From Azolla pinnata (Eukaryota; Streptophyta; Polypodiopsida; Salviniales; Salviniaceae), in NCBI GenBank assembly GCA_037176905.1, contig JBBBWG010009491.1, positions 1-22,857 on the forward strand: a DNA stretch of 22,857 nt. Direction: 5' to 3'. Below the pieces are notes generated by a model. The model did not search any database and was not told the origin of the DNA. It worked only from the letters and a program-made list of their open reading frames with translations. Of this stretch, positions 9,741 to 21,800 are shown piece by piece. A program made the translations under genes and the position numbers. Each line of letters starts with the position of its first letter. Position 1 is the stretch's first letter.

Positions 9741-12393
9741 TGGCTTGCAGAGAGCTGAGCTTCAGCTCCTCCCTCTCCTTCCACTCTGCCTCTTTCCATC
9801 TCACTCCAAAGCCAGTCCCTAATGATGAGGTACTCCTAATCTCCGCTTCTTCCTCCCTCCCCATGGGTCTTCTAAACCAGTTCCTATGTTCAAAATGAAC
9901 CCTAAACAATGGAATGTTTTTCTTGTGCTCTTTTTGTGGGTGCGTGATCAGATTAGACCTAGGAAAAACGAGCAGCAAAGTCTGAAGAAAACCCAAAATT
10001 TGAAGCTCCCTTGTGCGGTTTTCTGATCATGTATACAAACCATGAATTCATCTGTTTTGATGTAATAATGTTGCCATTTCTCGCACGTACACACGCGCAT
10101 ATCTATCTATCTGTCTACCTAGCGTAATGTTTATGGTCGAATTAACATTAATTGAAAAATTATTTCATGTGCTCCAGCCCATAGCATCAAATAGTTATAA
10201 AAATGCAACCATCCTAGATCTTGTGTTAGTGATTATATGATGAGTGCACTATACATTAAGATTTATTTGACATGTTTTCTGTGATTATATGATCAAAATT
10301 AACCAAAAAGGAAGCTATTTATATACCTTTTGTGTCTGTCTGATTGGGCTAGCCACAAATGAATTTCAAATCTGGTTTGTTATGGGGATGTATTATGACA
10401 TCATCCTAAAAAATGTATTTTGATCGTATCTATGGTAAAACTAGCCCTAAAATGTTAATTTGTTCAGCGTATTCTATGACTGTGACAGTTAAAACCTCTA
10501 ATGCGTGTTGTGCAATTGTGATGAAATTAGCTCTAAACTAAACTTCTGTATCTATGTTATCTGTAAGTGATTGATGAATTCGCAATAAAATACTTTTACT
10601 ATCCGTTTATGTGCTTATTATCTCTCTGATAGAAATAGTTATCCAAATATCTGCTCCTAGATACAATATGAGAGCTCCGAAAGCAGAATTAAGTAAGATA
10701 AGTTTGTTATGAAGCCAAAATCAGATTTTGAATGGTTGGCACAGCATTACGGTTAGAAATCAATCACCATTTTGTCTCCAGAGATGGACCCACATCCAGC
10801 CACAAGGCTTATTCATGCCTCCTAACTTATCATCGGATTTCACCAGTGTAAGAGCTCAACCATCTATGGCTTCCAACCTGAAGAAAAGCAACACTCACAA
10901 CCCGAAAAAAGTGTTGATGGTAGCAACAAAACCAGCAATAGAAAAACACAACGGTTTTGGTCGAAGACACACTCCTCACTCACTCGTAGGATTTTGGATC
11001 TCACCAAGCGGCGTCAACTTAAGACGGTAAAAATTTATGCTTTGCAGAAGTCATACAATATTCTGGTAAAATTTTGATATTATTGTGATTAGTTTTATTT
11101 GTCGTTTCATGCTAATTTGCATGCGATTCACAAGTAAAAGTGATGTCTAACCTTCCATTTACTATCTCCCTTCAGGCTCTTCAAATACTTGATGATGCCA
11201 TCTTGAGCAATTACAAGCCTAACCAAATGGTGATGAATACTGCACTTGCCGCTTGTGTTCACTGCCAGGACCTACTGTCTGCCTACACAATATTTAAGAA
11301 TATGTTAGAACCAGGCAACTGTGGAGTGAATGATGTTACCTACGCAATACTACTAAAGGTATGTAGGTTAATTTGATCAATGATGTTCAAAGCTAACATA
11401 GTTTCCTTTACCGCTTGTATATCACTGAGAGAAGATCACAGAACTTGAAATTACATTTGATCCTTGTAATACTCACAGGGACTGGGGGAGAGCAGAATGT
11501 TTGATGATGCTTTTGAACTTATTGAATCTCTTGAGAATGGAACTGCGCCTGGAGGATCAACACTGACTGAGGTTCATGTTCGCACTTTGCTCAATGCTTT
11601 TGCTGATGCAGGTATTCCTCTCGTTCTGTTCTAACCATGCGAATTTAAAAAAAAATTCTTAGTTCCATCCTAGTTCTGGATTTTAAGTTAAAAAAACCTC
11701 ATGCAAGGCATCATTCTGTACTCTCTCTTTCTTGCAAATTTAGTAGTAGTCCCTGTTGAGACTGTGAAAAAGATGAAAGAATTAGAAATAATCCTGAAAT
11801 GAGAACTATGAATAACATGACATCTGTATGAAAAAAATTGTACAACTATTGAAATATTTAGGAAATTTCCTCTTTTGGAGGTTATGTGAGCTCAAAACAT
11901 TTCTGTGCAAATCGTAGTACCATGGCACTTTATGTTAAGGATCACATATTTCCATTTCATCACAACGTGACATTGAAGAACTACCTGAATATGGATAGTT
12001 TTCTTTTTGAGTTCTAAACCATTAATCTCATGAGAATAATGGTAAAGGCTTAATGAAATGTTTAAATTGGAGGGCAGAAGAACTGAATTTCCTGGTAAGT
12101 TTCGGATGTGTACGATAAAATAATTTTGAGACTAGCAAATATTTCCTATTTGATATGGATTGCTCCGCTTCCAGTCTGTTGGCTTGGGAATCTCATAATA
12201 AAGGTGGAATGACAACTGAGATTTATAGTATAGTTGGTGATATTGTTTTTTCCTGCATATATGCCTTTATTTTATCCCTAGGATTATATTTTTATTTATA
12301 AGCGTGTCTATCTCTGTGTGTGTCTTTCCTGTGTGTTCTAGCTTTTTCATTGCATATTGAGATTTAAGAGGAACTCATGCGTTAATTCTTGTA

Positions 12394-12431
<38 letters not shown>

Positions 12432-15400
12432 AAGGTTTGCTAAGTCACCCTAAATGCTAATCAAATGGAAGATGCAGTTTGAATGCACATTGAATGCATC
12501 CTTGTATGCTAATGATCCATGATCCCAATCATGTAGATAGTGGACCTTCCATTTTGATTTTTCTTGATAAGTTGAAGTATAATAATAGTACATGGGCTGA
12601 ATTTTCATTAATTTTGTGTGCCTAGATAGGTCATGAGATCAATGAATCCCTCATGGTTGAATCCTCGCAGTCTCGTCCCTGGATATATCTTCTCTAGTGA
12701 GTGAATCCCTAGAACCTTTCATCTGTCCGAAACCAGAGGATGCTTCACATCGTGATGAATGTGCTAGCACAATAATAAGGTATAGCAGCTGAATTTGCAA
12801 CTAACTCTAGGAGGCCAAAATGGCGTTAAAAGACTCTTTTAGAGGTTACATTTGATACGTTATCTCAATCACTGAAACTAGAAGGAAATGAGTTAAAAAG
12901 CCCAAATTCACTAGGCGAATACATGGGATGAGCTCTCAGAGTGATGAGAAAATTTTCAGAACTGATCAGTAGAATAATGGAGATGAAAGAGTTTTTGGTC
13001 TTGGGAAAAGATATGGTGATGACAAGGGTGTATGAGAATTCTATAGTTGGCAAAACAATGGGTTTGATCTAGCATACACCTTGTATTATCATGCAGACAT
13101 CCTTGTTGTTATCTCTCATCTCTGATTTGTTTGCAGGATGAGTGCCTATGAGAAGACTAACACAACACTTGTAAGTCCTAACAGAGATCCTCTATTCTAT
13201 GATCCACTTCTATATATGTATGCCAATGAAATACTTGTATTCTTCTCTTTGCAACATGTAGGTGTATATTAGTTAAATTTGAACAGAAAGATTAGACCTG
13301 AAGCATTTATATGAACAGGTGATATGATGCGTGCACTTGGAGCACTTAGTAGGTATCGCACAATATTGGATCGTTCTGGGCCATCAGTATTCACTTACAA
13401 TATTCTCATCAAGGTTAAGATTGATTATGATTTCCTGAGAATAATTCATCATGGTTAACAAAGCTGTTTATTGATTTAGTGTATGTTTTGAGGTAGGGAT
13501 ATACACGGTCTACTAATCCTATGGAAGCATTGAAGCTGAAAGAGGATATAAACAGATTAGGCTTAGAACCACAAAAGATTACCTTCAATTCTTTGATTCT
13601 AGCGTGCGTACGGGGTGGGGATATGTCTAAAGCTTTCCAAATATTTGGAGAGATGAAGGTATGCGGGGATGGAGAATTTGTTTAAGTGTTTCTTGTGCAA
13701 ATTATGTCTCTGGTGTATTTAAGATACGGTAACACCTTTAGCATGACAGTCATTTATCAAAAATATTCTTCTTTCCAGGAAGCAGCTAAACGTCTTGAAT
13801 CCTCTGAATTGCTTCCAGATATTGTGACGTACACCACTTTGATACAGGTACAATTACAACTTCCGTGAAATATAGTAATAGTCGCCTTTGCTGGCCCAAC
13901 TCATGCTGTCTCCTTCTAAATAGTTGGAATATGAAGATTAAAGATGTCATAAAAATTGTTGTACATGCTCCAATAGAACTTATAATTTTATGAATTATAT
14001 GTGTGACTATAAAAAACGTATAAATCTGTATTGATTGTTTTCTGAATCAGTTCTATGTCCTTTCATAGATGGAACCAAAAGAAGAAACTTCTAGAGTTAG
14101 ATGCATACTTGTGGTTTGGTCTCTAGTATATTGTGAACTTTGGATATGCTGATCTTGTATGATTCTAAGAACGGGTATTAGTACCACAAACTTTTTCAGC
14201 TCTCCTTGGTTAAGTGTAGGTGAAATGCTATATCCATGTTACTCAGTGCTTCACATTTCTAGTGACCAAGAGTCTGAAGATTGTATATATTTTCTTCAGC
14301 TCTCCGTTGTTAAGTGTAGGTGGAATGCTATATCCATGTTACTCAGTGCTTTACTTTGCTAGTGACCAAGAGTCTGAAGATTTTATGTGTCAATATCAAT
14401 CAATACATGAACCAATTTATTAGAATGCAAGGTTAGGTTATACATATTTGAACAATGATCCATTTTCATATATGTATGTATGTATGTATGTATATACACC
14501 ATACTAGGACTGGAGATATAAGACACCTGAAATTGGGCTGGAATCTTGTTAAACCTACAAGTTATTCACAATGGTCGAGTAATATTTACAATTTGCAATG
14601 AGTAAGCTTTGTCTTTCAAAATTATAGTGATTCTGTAAAGTATTTATGGCTAAGATGTTGATAATAATGAAATCCATGTTACATGATTTTGTCGGCTTAC
14701 CAGGGATGCGGACAACAAGGTCTTTATGATGGTTTATCAAGTTTAGTAAAGGAATTGAAAAGCTCAGAGGATTGTAAAGTTGACCGTGTTGCTTATGGTG
14801 TTGCTATTGATGCATTTGTGATGACAGAGACATTTTCAGGTTCCCTCGCGAAATTCCTTCTAACTTGCCATTGATCTAGATATGTTGCTTGATGTCAGTA
14901 TAGTCATCATCATTAGATTAACCTAAAAAGATGCATATTTAGGTTAGTGACAAATTTTGGTTATTCATATGTGGGTTGAGTTGCTGCTTCATTTTGAAAA
15001 CTATTTCTTTGTTGTGATATTCAGGTTTGAAGGAAGGCCTCTCACTGCTCGAAGAGATGCTGCAACTTTCAAAAGTAAAGAAGGATTTACGACCGAAACC
15101 ACATGTTTACCTCTCTCTTATGAGGGCATTTGCTGCAAAAGGTGATATCGAGGTGGTAGAAAAACTTCATTCTGAAATGATACCTGCAGCTTCCGGACCA
15201 GTCACACCTCAACATCGGGTTGAGGCTGATGAGCTTCTTATTGAGGCTGCAGTAAACAACGGTCAGGTGAGCTATTTCTTTCTCTAAAAGAAGTATGAAT
15301 TCCCCATAGTGCACAAAATTCCTCTCTTTGATCACCTTAGCAGACATTCCCTGAATTGAATAATATTTTGCGTTTAAGGTACGGATAATGTCTGTCTATA

Positions 15401-17952
15401 TGGCCTGTACAGCTCCCTAGGTGGTGTAGAGACATTCCGGAAAAACAATTGACATCTGCATTTCCATGAATCCCACATAACAATGGTATTAAAGTTTCTC
15501 ATCTCAAATCCCTTGCTAGGTGACCGTTTCCTTGCCAATCTTCCATAAGTGGTACCCTAACAAACTGACCGTGGTGTAAGGATATGCCACTATCCGGCCT
15601 AATTTTCTCAAATTCTGTGTTCTACGGGGACTTATGCATTTTTTTGTACACTCTGAAAGGGGGTTGGTTTGCATTACTCACCAATGCCTTGGATGTATCC
15701 AGCTCATATTATATAAGGAGTAGTGTGTGTGGTGTTGAAGGAGATCTGCTATTGAAAATTGGAAATATGGGGGATGTTTAATATTGTGAACTCGTAGCCA
15801 AAAGGCATTTTTCACTAATGGTAGAATCTTGTTTTTGAAAAACAAAAAAGTAAACTATATGTGGACGAAAATTTTTTGGTAGCTGTTACTCTAAACCCTA
15901 AACCCTAAACTAAAATTATGAATATATTATAAAATTTGCGAGAGAACATTAGACCTCAGAGGGGATTAAAGCGACTTGGACTATTACCGTAGGTAAAAAC
16001 AATACGGGATTAGGAGGAATGTAAGATGAGATTGTAGATTTGTTTATGGAGAAAATTTGTTTAGAATTTACTGTACCCTAAATTTGTTTAGAAAATTTGT
16101 TTAGAACTCATTTAGTTAAGAACTCTGTAGAATTACCAAGTGTATCCCTCAAACCATTGTTGATAAATGACAATATATTCGGATATAATAAAGAAAGATT
16201 ATCATGTACTTAATTGTTTATAGTATATGTAATAGTTCGATATGATAGAGTCTTAATTACAATAAAATCCAGTGCTTCATTGTTATAATTAAGATTTACA
16301 AAATGCACTTAAATCTTAGAAACGTTTGTTCTATTTCTTTGTTTGAAACGCTGAAGCTTACCAAAGGTGATTCCTACCTCAGGGAAGTTTCAGATTTCTG
16401 TATTACAATTAATTTAATACAATCTATCTATTTGGAAATGTTTCCATTACAAACATTGGTTTCCTGAATTTTACTTAGCTGAATTTTACTCATCGATGTA
16501 TTTGACTGTTTTGCATATTTTGTTCATAGTTAAGTCTTGCATTGAACCATTTGAGGCAAATGAAAGGTTTGCAAAAAGGATTGCCATTAAGCAGCCGCGG
16601 TTACTTGGTAAGCTTTGACATTAAATACTGATAATTGATATGGCTATCAAAACTACTACATGATTCTGAATTGTAAAATGCCCTACATGCAATGCAGGCA
16701 ATTATAAGGCTCAACTTTCTGTGTAATGTTGGTTATAACATTTTGGAACCATTTATGCTTCGCGAAGAGGTCTGTAAAGGGTTTTCTTTTTCCTTTCCTT
16801 CACTTTACGTGCCAACACATTAAAGGTACTAACATAGCTGGAGTCCAAAAAAAAAAAGGGTCTGAAAACCTTCATACTATTCATGAAGTCCATCATTAGT
16901 TGCTTTCATAAATTCGCATAAATTGGATTCACTACATTAACCCCAGAAATTATTTTGGGCATCTACATCTTCATAAGTATAGGATAATGGCATAACTAAA
17001 AAACTTGCTAATAGAGAACACCGACAGAGAAAATATTTCCCACCAGAATTTCTGAAAAAACAAATACAAATATAGGTTTCCCTGAGTGATCCCGTATCGA
17101 AATGGATGTACACTGTGGAAGAAAGGAAGGCTCCACCACCCAACACTCGGGTATCGGAAGTAATGATGCAGTTTTTTCGGGAGCCTGTGGTTCCTGTTGT
17201 AGATGAGTCAGGCAAATGTGTGGGTGTTGTGCATCGTCGCGACTGTTATGAGGTACACTCCCTTTATTATCTTTATTTTTGAGAACTGTTTCGGGTCTAG
17301 AGTTCGATCAAGGTCATCTGCTCTTTATGGAAAGATTTAAAATTCTACTTCAGAACAAAAGAAAGGCTTGATGAAAGAGCATCATCCATCGAAAAGATTT
17401 ATTGTGCCGAATCCAGGGCAACATTCCCCCAAACCTAGCAGTATATTGCACCAAACATTAGAAAAGAAAGAAAAAGTTGTGTTTTACTTAGGGAGGTAGA
17501 TTTTATTGTATATTCCTAGTGTGTCAGATAAATGAAGATGAGTAATCAGTAAAAATTTAAGTGAGGCACAAAGATTTAAGAAAGGGTCGAACTATCAAAA
17601 ACAGAGAAGGAGTTGCTTGTTATATGTTAACAGTTGAATGCGATGCAAAGAATTGTTTGTTATATGTTAACAGTTGAATGTGACGCTTGGGAACATCATG
17701 AGAGCCCCACCCCCAACTGTTCCAGCTAATACATCAGTCGGAAGAGCAGTGACTTTGCTTCTCGAGAGCGAGGCGAGGATGGTTGCGGTTCTCGAAATGA
17801 AGAAAGACTATGTTTTTGCGAAAAACGCAAACGACAAAGTAGTGGGTTTCTTGACACTGGACAGAGTACTCAGCGTGAAAGTCGATTATCGGAATTTATT
17901 GATAGACCGCATGAAACAGTATGTGCTGGAATCGGGCGGTAGCCAAGGATAA
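9740..17952 (+). CDS. CBSPPR1: PPR repeat protein with C-terminal CBS domains, probably plastid-targeted
   Basis: Exons by splice signals and frame: 9740-9829, 10847-11026, 11176-11358, 11479-11611, 13319-13413, 13497-13658, 13779-13847, 14704-14839, 15025-15266, 16530-16607, 16698-16769, 17076-17252 and 17674-17952; total 631 aa. All introns are GT-AG. Residues 1-30 are Ser-rich and poor in acidic residues, like a plastid transit peptide. Degenerate PPR helices cover about 90-430, with VMNTALAACVHCQDLLSA, VFTYNILIKGYTRSTNP, ITFNSLILACVRGGD, IVTYTTLIQG and HVYLSLMRAFAAKGD. A CBS pair covers about 505-610, with EPVVPVVDESGKCVGVVHR and DKVVGFLTLDRVL. The order and many residues match Arabidopsis At5g10690 (CBSPPR1). 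By family, PPR repeats bind organellar RNA and CBS pairs bind adenosyl ligands; the actual target is unknown. Exons 1-2 are the least certain: exon 2 rests on CCAG at 10843-10846 because an in-frame stop lies at 10823. Confidence 0.93.
12399..12428. repeat. AT dinucleotide microsatellite in PPR-CBS intron 4
   Basis: About 14 AT units inside the longest intron of the gene (11612-13318, 1.7 kb). Otherwise that intron is AT-rich without visible genes, apart from a cryptic exon near its 3' end. Confidence 0.9.
13137..13170 (+). other. Cryptic exon with good splice sites in PPR-CBS intron 4
   Basis: Thirty-four bases are bounded by TTTGCAG upstream and GTAAGT downstream. Exon 4 ends in phase 1, so including this segment would give a Gly codon followed at once by TGA. 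It does not correspond to known protein sequence of the family. It may be chance or a regulatory poison exon. Confidence 0.3.
14195..14383. repeat. 100-bp tandem duplication in PPR-CBS intron 7
   Basis: Copies at 14195-14294 and 14295-14383 both start TTCAGCTCTCC and share GCTATATCCATGTTACTC and GTGACCAAGAGTCTGAAG. The open frames at 14159-14423 are shadows of this repeat. Confidence 0.92.
14467..14498. repeat. TATG/TATA microsatellite in PPR-CBS intron 7
   Basis: A run of ATGT tetranucleotides flanked by ATATAT. It is not coding. Confidence 0.85.
15892..15910 (+). repeat. Interstitial telomeric repeat in PPR-CBS intron 9
   Basis: Two and a half CCCTAAA units, C-rich strand on +, inside the intron at 15267-16529. 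It is the opposite strand orientation to the repeats at the left end of the window. The rest of the intron is AT-rich, with repeated TTTGTTTAGAA around 16035-16110. Confidence 0.9.
17613..17681 (+). repeat. Tandem duplication of the last PPR-CBS 3' splice site
   Basis: A 28-bp segment including TTATATGTTAACAGTTGAAT occurs at 17613-17641 and again 40 bp on at 17653-17681, so the last exon has two nearly identical AG acceptors (17633 and 17673). Only the second keeps the CBS reading frame. Confidence 0.92.
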
Positions 17953-18825
17953 ACGAGTTGTTTCAGCAGCTCTTTTGTATAAAAATCTTTCTTATGATTT
18001 GGATTCACTAACCTTGTATTTATTCCCTTGGTGTGGCAATGAGTTGGTGGATTGCGTGGGTATGCTGTGAACTCACAATCAATTATTTGGTAAGGCTTTT
18101 CAGGCGTCATATGGTACCCACAGTATGGGCAGATTTTTTATCTTGGCTCAGCAATATAAGCATCTGAGTTGGTATTGAAACCAAAATGCCTTAAGAGTTT
18201 GATTTTGATTCCTTCCATATCTTAGCTCTGTACCATTCCTTTACCGACCAGAATGTACCAAATAGGGAACAATCAGATCTATAAATGCATACATCTTCTG
18301 TACTCTGTATCATATTTTCTTATTAATACTGGCTGAAGCGAGATATTAAGATACATCTGATTTCTAGCTTTTGCTGGTTAATGCCAATCATGCCTGTCTC
18401 TTGGATTTACCCGCATCAACCAATTAGTCCTCCAATGAAATCTATCTAATGAATTTAGATGTCAGAGACAGAATACCAAATATTACACTTGATAAATGCA
18501 TTTTTTGTAACCACAGATGTACATCTTCCTGCCAGAAGCTCAAGAACCTAGAGGCTCTTTGTATAGGCACAAAAGTGGTGATAATCATGGGATTCATCAT
18601 GTCTGTGAACCATCTTATTCCACTGCATATGATACATGGATGTGCAAAGTCTAGCAAGGGATTTTTGTCTGAGGTGCTCGACCATGGACTGCCTCATATT
18701 TACATGTTCAATCCCTGGGAAGTTGACTTTGACGAACAACGATCAGGATCGTTTGCATTGCAGAAAGGGGAAAGGGGGTGACTGTGAGGGTGAGGGTTAG
18801 GGTTTTTTAGAGCTTTTCCATGTGA
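17953..18825. other. Convergent 3' intergenic region
   Basis: This lies between the stop of the PPR-CBS gene (+) and the stop of the fucosyltransferase-like gene (-), so it holds both 3' ends. It is AT-rich. A TTAGGG-type motif lies at 18793-18805, just downstream of the minus-strand stop. The 110-codon frame at 18449-18781 is not recognised and overlaps minus-strand frames. Confidence 0.6.
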
Positions 18826-21800
18826 TCACTGACAGATGCACTCCGGGTATGGATTCGCGTAGAAATTCTCCTCAGTTTTGGGCGTATCTCCTTTACGCCG
18901 CAGCTCGGGTGCTCCCATCCTGTTCTGGTGCAGTAGCTTCACCTTTGCCTGGAATGTCGCCCACGAGATGGTCCCAAGCTCGAAGCCGTCCACGAGCTTG
19001 ACCAGACCGCGCCTACAGAGGGAGGGAGGAGGGGTTGCAAACCCACACGATGAAGAAAGATGCAAGGTGAGCATACACCACATAGCTTATCATTAACAAA
19101 TGGCCATATCCAGGAAGAATTCCCTCCATATCTCTGTAACAGGATGGGGTGTATAGAGACCAGCAAAATGGTGGACGGGACACATGATGGTTCACTGATC
19201 AGTGTATGCAAAAAGGGGGTCACGATCAATCTTGTAGAGGGAGGTGAGGACGATGATGATGATGATAGCATGGAGGTGCATCAAAATCTGAAAGACATTT
19301 GATAGCATGGAGGTGCAACAAAATCTCATGACACTTGAGAGCATGGAGGTGCAACAAAATCTCAAAGACACTTGATAGCATGGAGGTGCAACAAAATCCA
19401 GAGGCACTTGATAGCATGGAGGTGCAACAAAATCTAAAAGACACTTGATAGCATGGAGGTGCAACAAAATCTGAAAGACACTTGATAGCATGGAGGTGCA
19501 ACAAAATCTGAAAGACACTTGATAGCATGGAGGTGCAACAAAATTCAAAGACACTTGATAGCATGGAGGTGCAGCAAAATCTAAAAGACATGGAGGTGCA
19601 ACAAAATCTGAAAGACACTTGATAGCATGGAGGTGCAACAAAATCCAAAGACACTTGACAGCATGGAGGTGCACCAAAAATCTAAAAGACACTCGATAGC
19701 ATGGAGGCGCAACAAACATCTAAAGACACTTGATAGCATAGAGCTGCAACAAAAATCTAAAGACACTTGATTGCATAGAGCTGCAACAAAATCTAAAAGA
19801 CACTTGATAGCATGGAGGTGCAACCACAATCCAAAGACACTTTGACAGCATGGAGGTGCAACAAGATCTGAAATACACTTGATAGCATGGAAGCATAACA
19901 AAATCCAAAGACACTTGACGGCATGGAGGTGTAACAAAAATCTAAAAGGCACTTGATGTCATGGGGGAGCAACAAAATCTAAAGACACACAAAGAGAGAC
20001 GGGACATTTGTGTATATAGTTATATATACATACATGCATTCATCTATCTATCTATCTATCTATAGATAGATAGATAGATAGATAGATGGATAGATAGATA
20101 CTGACCTATGAGGGCTGACGGTGGTGAGATGGCCGAGGAAGTGACGATGGCCTTGGAGAGCACGAGCCATGTTGCCATCGAAGGTGTGGATGAAGACATG
20201 GGAGCGGAGGGCAACAGCATAGTCGAGGGCAGCGAGCTGGTTGGGGAAGGAAGCCAGTGGAGCAAGCTCCGCAGCAGTGGCGAGATCCGAGTGGGTTCGG
20301 GCAGCTGGGAAGAGATCGAAGATGGGAGCCAGCTGAGCCCTGCCCCCGAACATGGGTCCCCCGACAATGTACATGCTTGTCGCCTTGCGCTTCTCCTCTT
20401 CATCTCCATCTCCATCTCCATAGCCCAGGCCTCGGAGCAGGAGAGCTGCCTCTCGCGGCGTCAGTGGGCATCGGCCCTCTGCCCTTCTCCTCTCCCCATC
20501 CATCTCCTTCTCCTTCCAGTGCTCCACCCTCCGCCGCATCTCCGCCAGCTCCTCCGCATCCGCGTCGCTCAGCCCATGCGAGCAGCCCGTGAATGCCAGC
20601 ATGTCCTTCTCATACCTGGGGAAAAACCCGATCCCGTCATGGACAGCATACCAACAATCATGGATGCTTTGCCCCACTCGATGAGCAGGTGGATGTGGGT
20701 GTGAACTGCTCAATCTCCATAGGATCGGATGCATCCACTGAATGCTGGAAGCAGGGGTTCAATCCATGCATGCCTCCTTGAATGCAGGAAGCAGGGGGTC
20801 AATCCATGCATGCACCCGCGAATGCCGGAAGCGGTCGATCTATCTATTCATAAATCTGTCAGTCTATGCATGCATGAAGGAAGGGGGTGATGCATTCTGT
20901 GTATCATGATGAATCGATATGCGGGTGGGTGGTTGGAGGTGAAGTGCTCAATCTCGATCGGATCGATCCGTGCATGCAATCCATGAATGCAGGAAAGCGG
21001 TCGATCTATCTATTCATAAAACTGCCAATCTCTACATGCATGCACGAAAGGCGTGATGCATCCATCTATCAAGATGAATGGAGGGCTGGGTGGGTGGATG
21101 GATGGATGTCGGTGAAGTGCTCAATCTCCATCAGACTGGATTGGATCAGATCGATCCATGCATGCATCCATGAATGCAGGAAGTGGTTGATCGATCTATC
21201 CATAAATCTATCAATCTATGCATGCATGCATGCAGTTAGGGGGTGATGCATCTATCAATCAATCCGTCGATCTATCTATCTATCTGTCTAGAGGGCTCTC
21301 TTCACAACTGCTCAGCCTCGACTGGGATCCGATCAGATTGATCCATACACATGTATGCTTTGCGAGCAGGGAAGGGGATGATCTATCTATCAATCTGTTA
21401 ATCAAGTAAGCTTCTCTAGTTTGCAGCTGCTCAACGTGGTCAATTTGGATCGGATTGGATTGCTCCATACATTCATGCATACATGCAAGACGGGGGGTCA
21501 TCTATCTATCTACCTATCTATCTATCTATCTATATTCTTTTCATGTGCAAATGCCCACAATCACAATTCAATTAATCGGATGATCAGTTAACTCAAACCA
21601 CAAGTAATCATCACAAGTGTCGATCGATCGATTAGATTTAATCAAACCATAGGATTGATACAAGGAAAGCCCATTCCACGAGTGATCAATTTATCAATTC
21701 TTTTCATGTGCAAAATGCCCACAATCGCAATTGGATCAATCAGATGATTACTTTATCCAATCACACAAGTGATTACCAAAATGTTGACGGATTGATTAGA

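Noticed and set aside
10728-11030. 100-codon ORF spanning PPR-CBS exon 2
   Set aside because: The frame that joins exon 3 in phase and reads SLTRRILDLTKRRQLKT is a different one, open only from 10826.
18449-18781. Plus-strand ORF of 110 codons between the convergent genes
   Set aside because: No recognisable motif, begins in AT-rich 3' flank DNA and overlaps two minus-strand frames; chance is likelier.
19192-19975. Long minus-strand open frames (up to 175 codons) with repeated LLHLHAIKCL-like peptides
   Set aside because: They are translations of the 37-bp minisatellite in three cycling frames, inside an intron with conserved exons on both sides.
20108-20704. Plus-strand ORF of 198 codons
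   Set aside because: It is antisense to the conserved exon 20615-20106, and its openness follows from the GC-rich composition.
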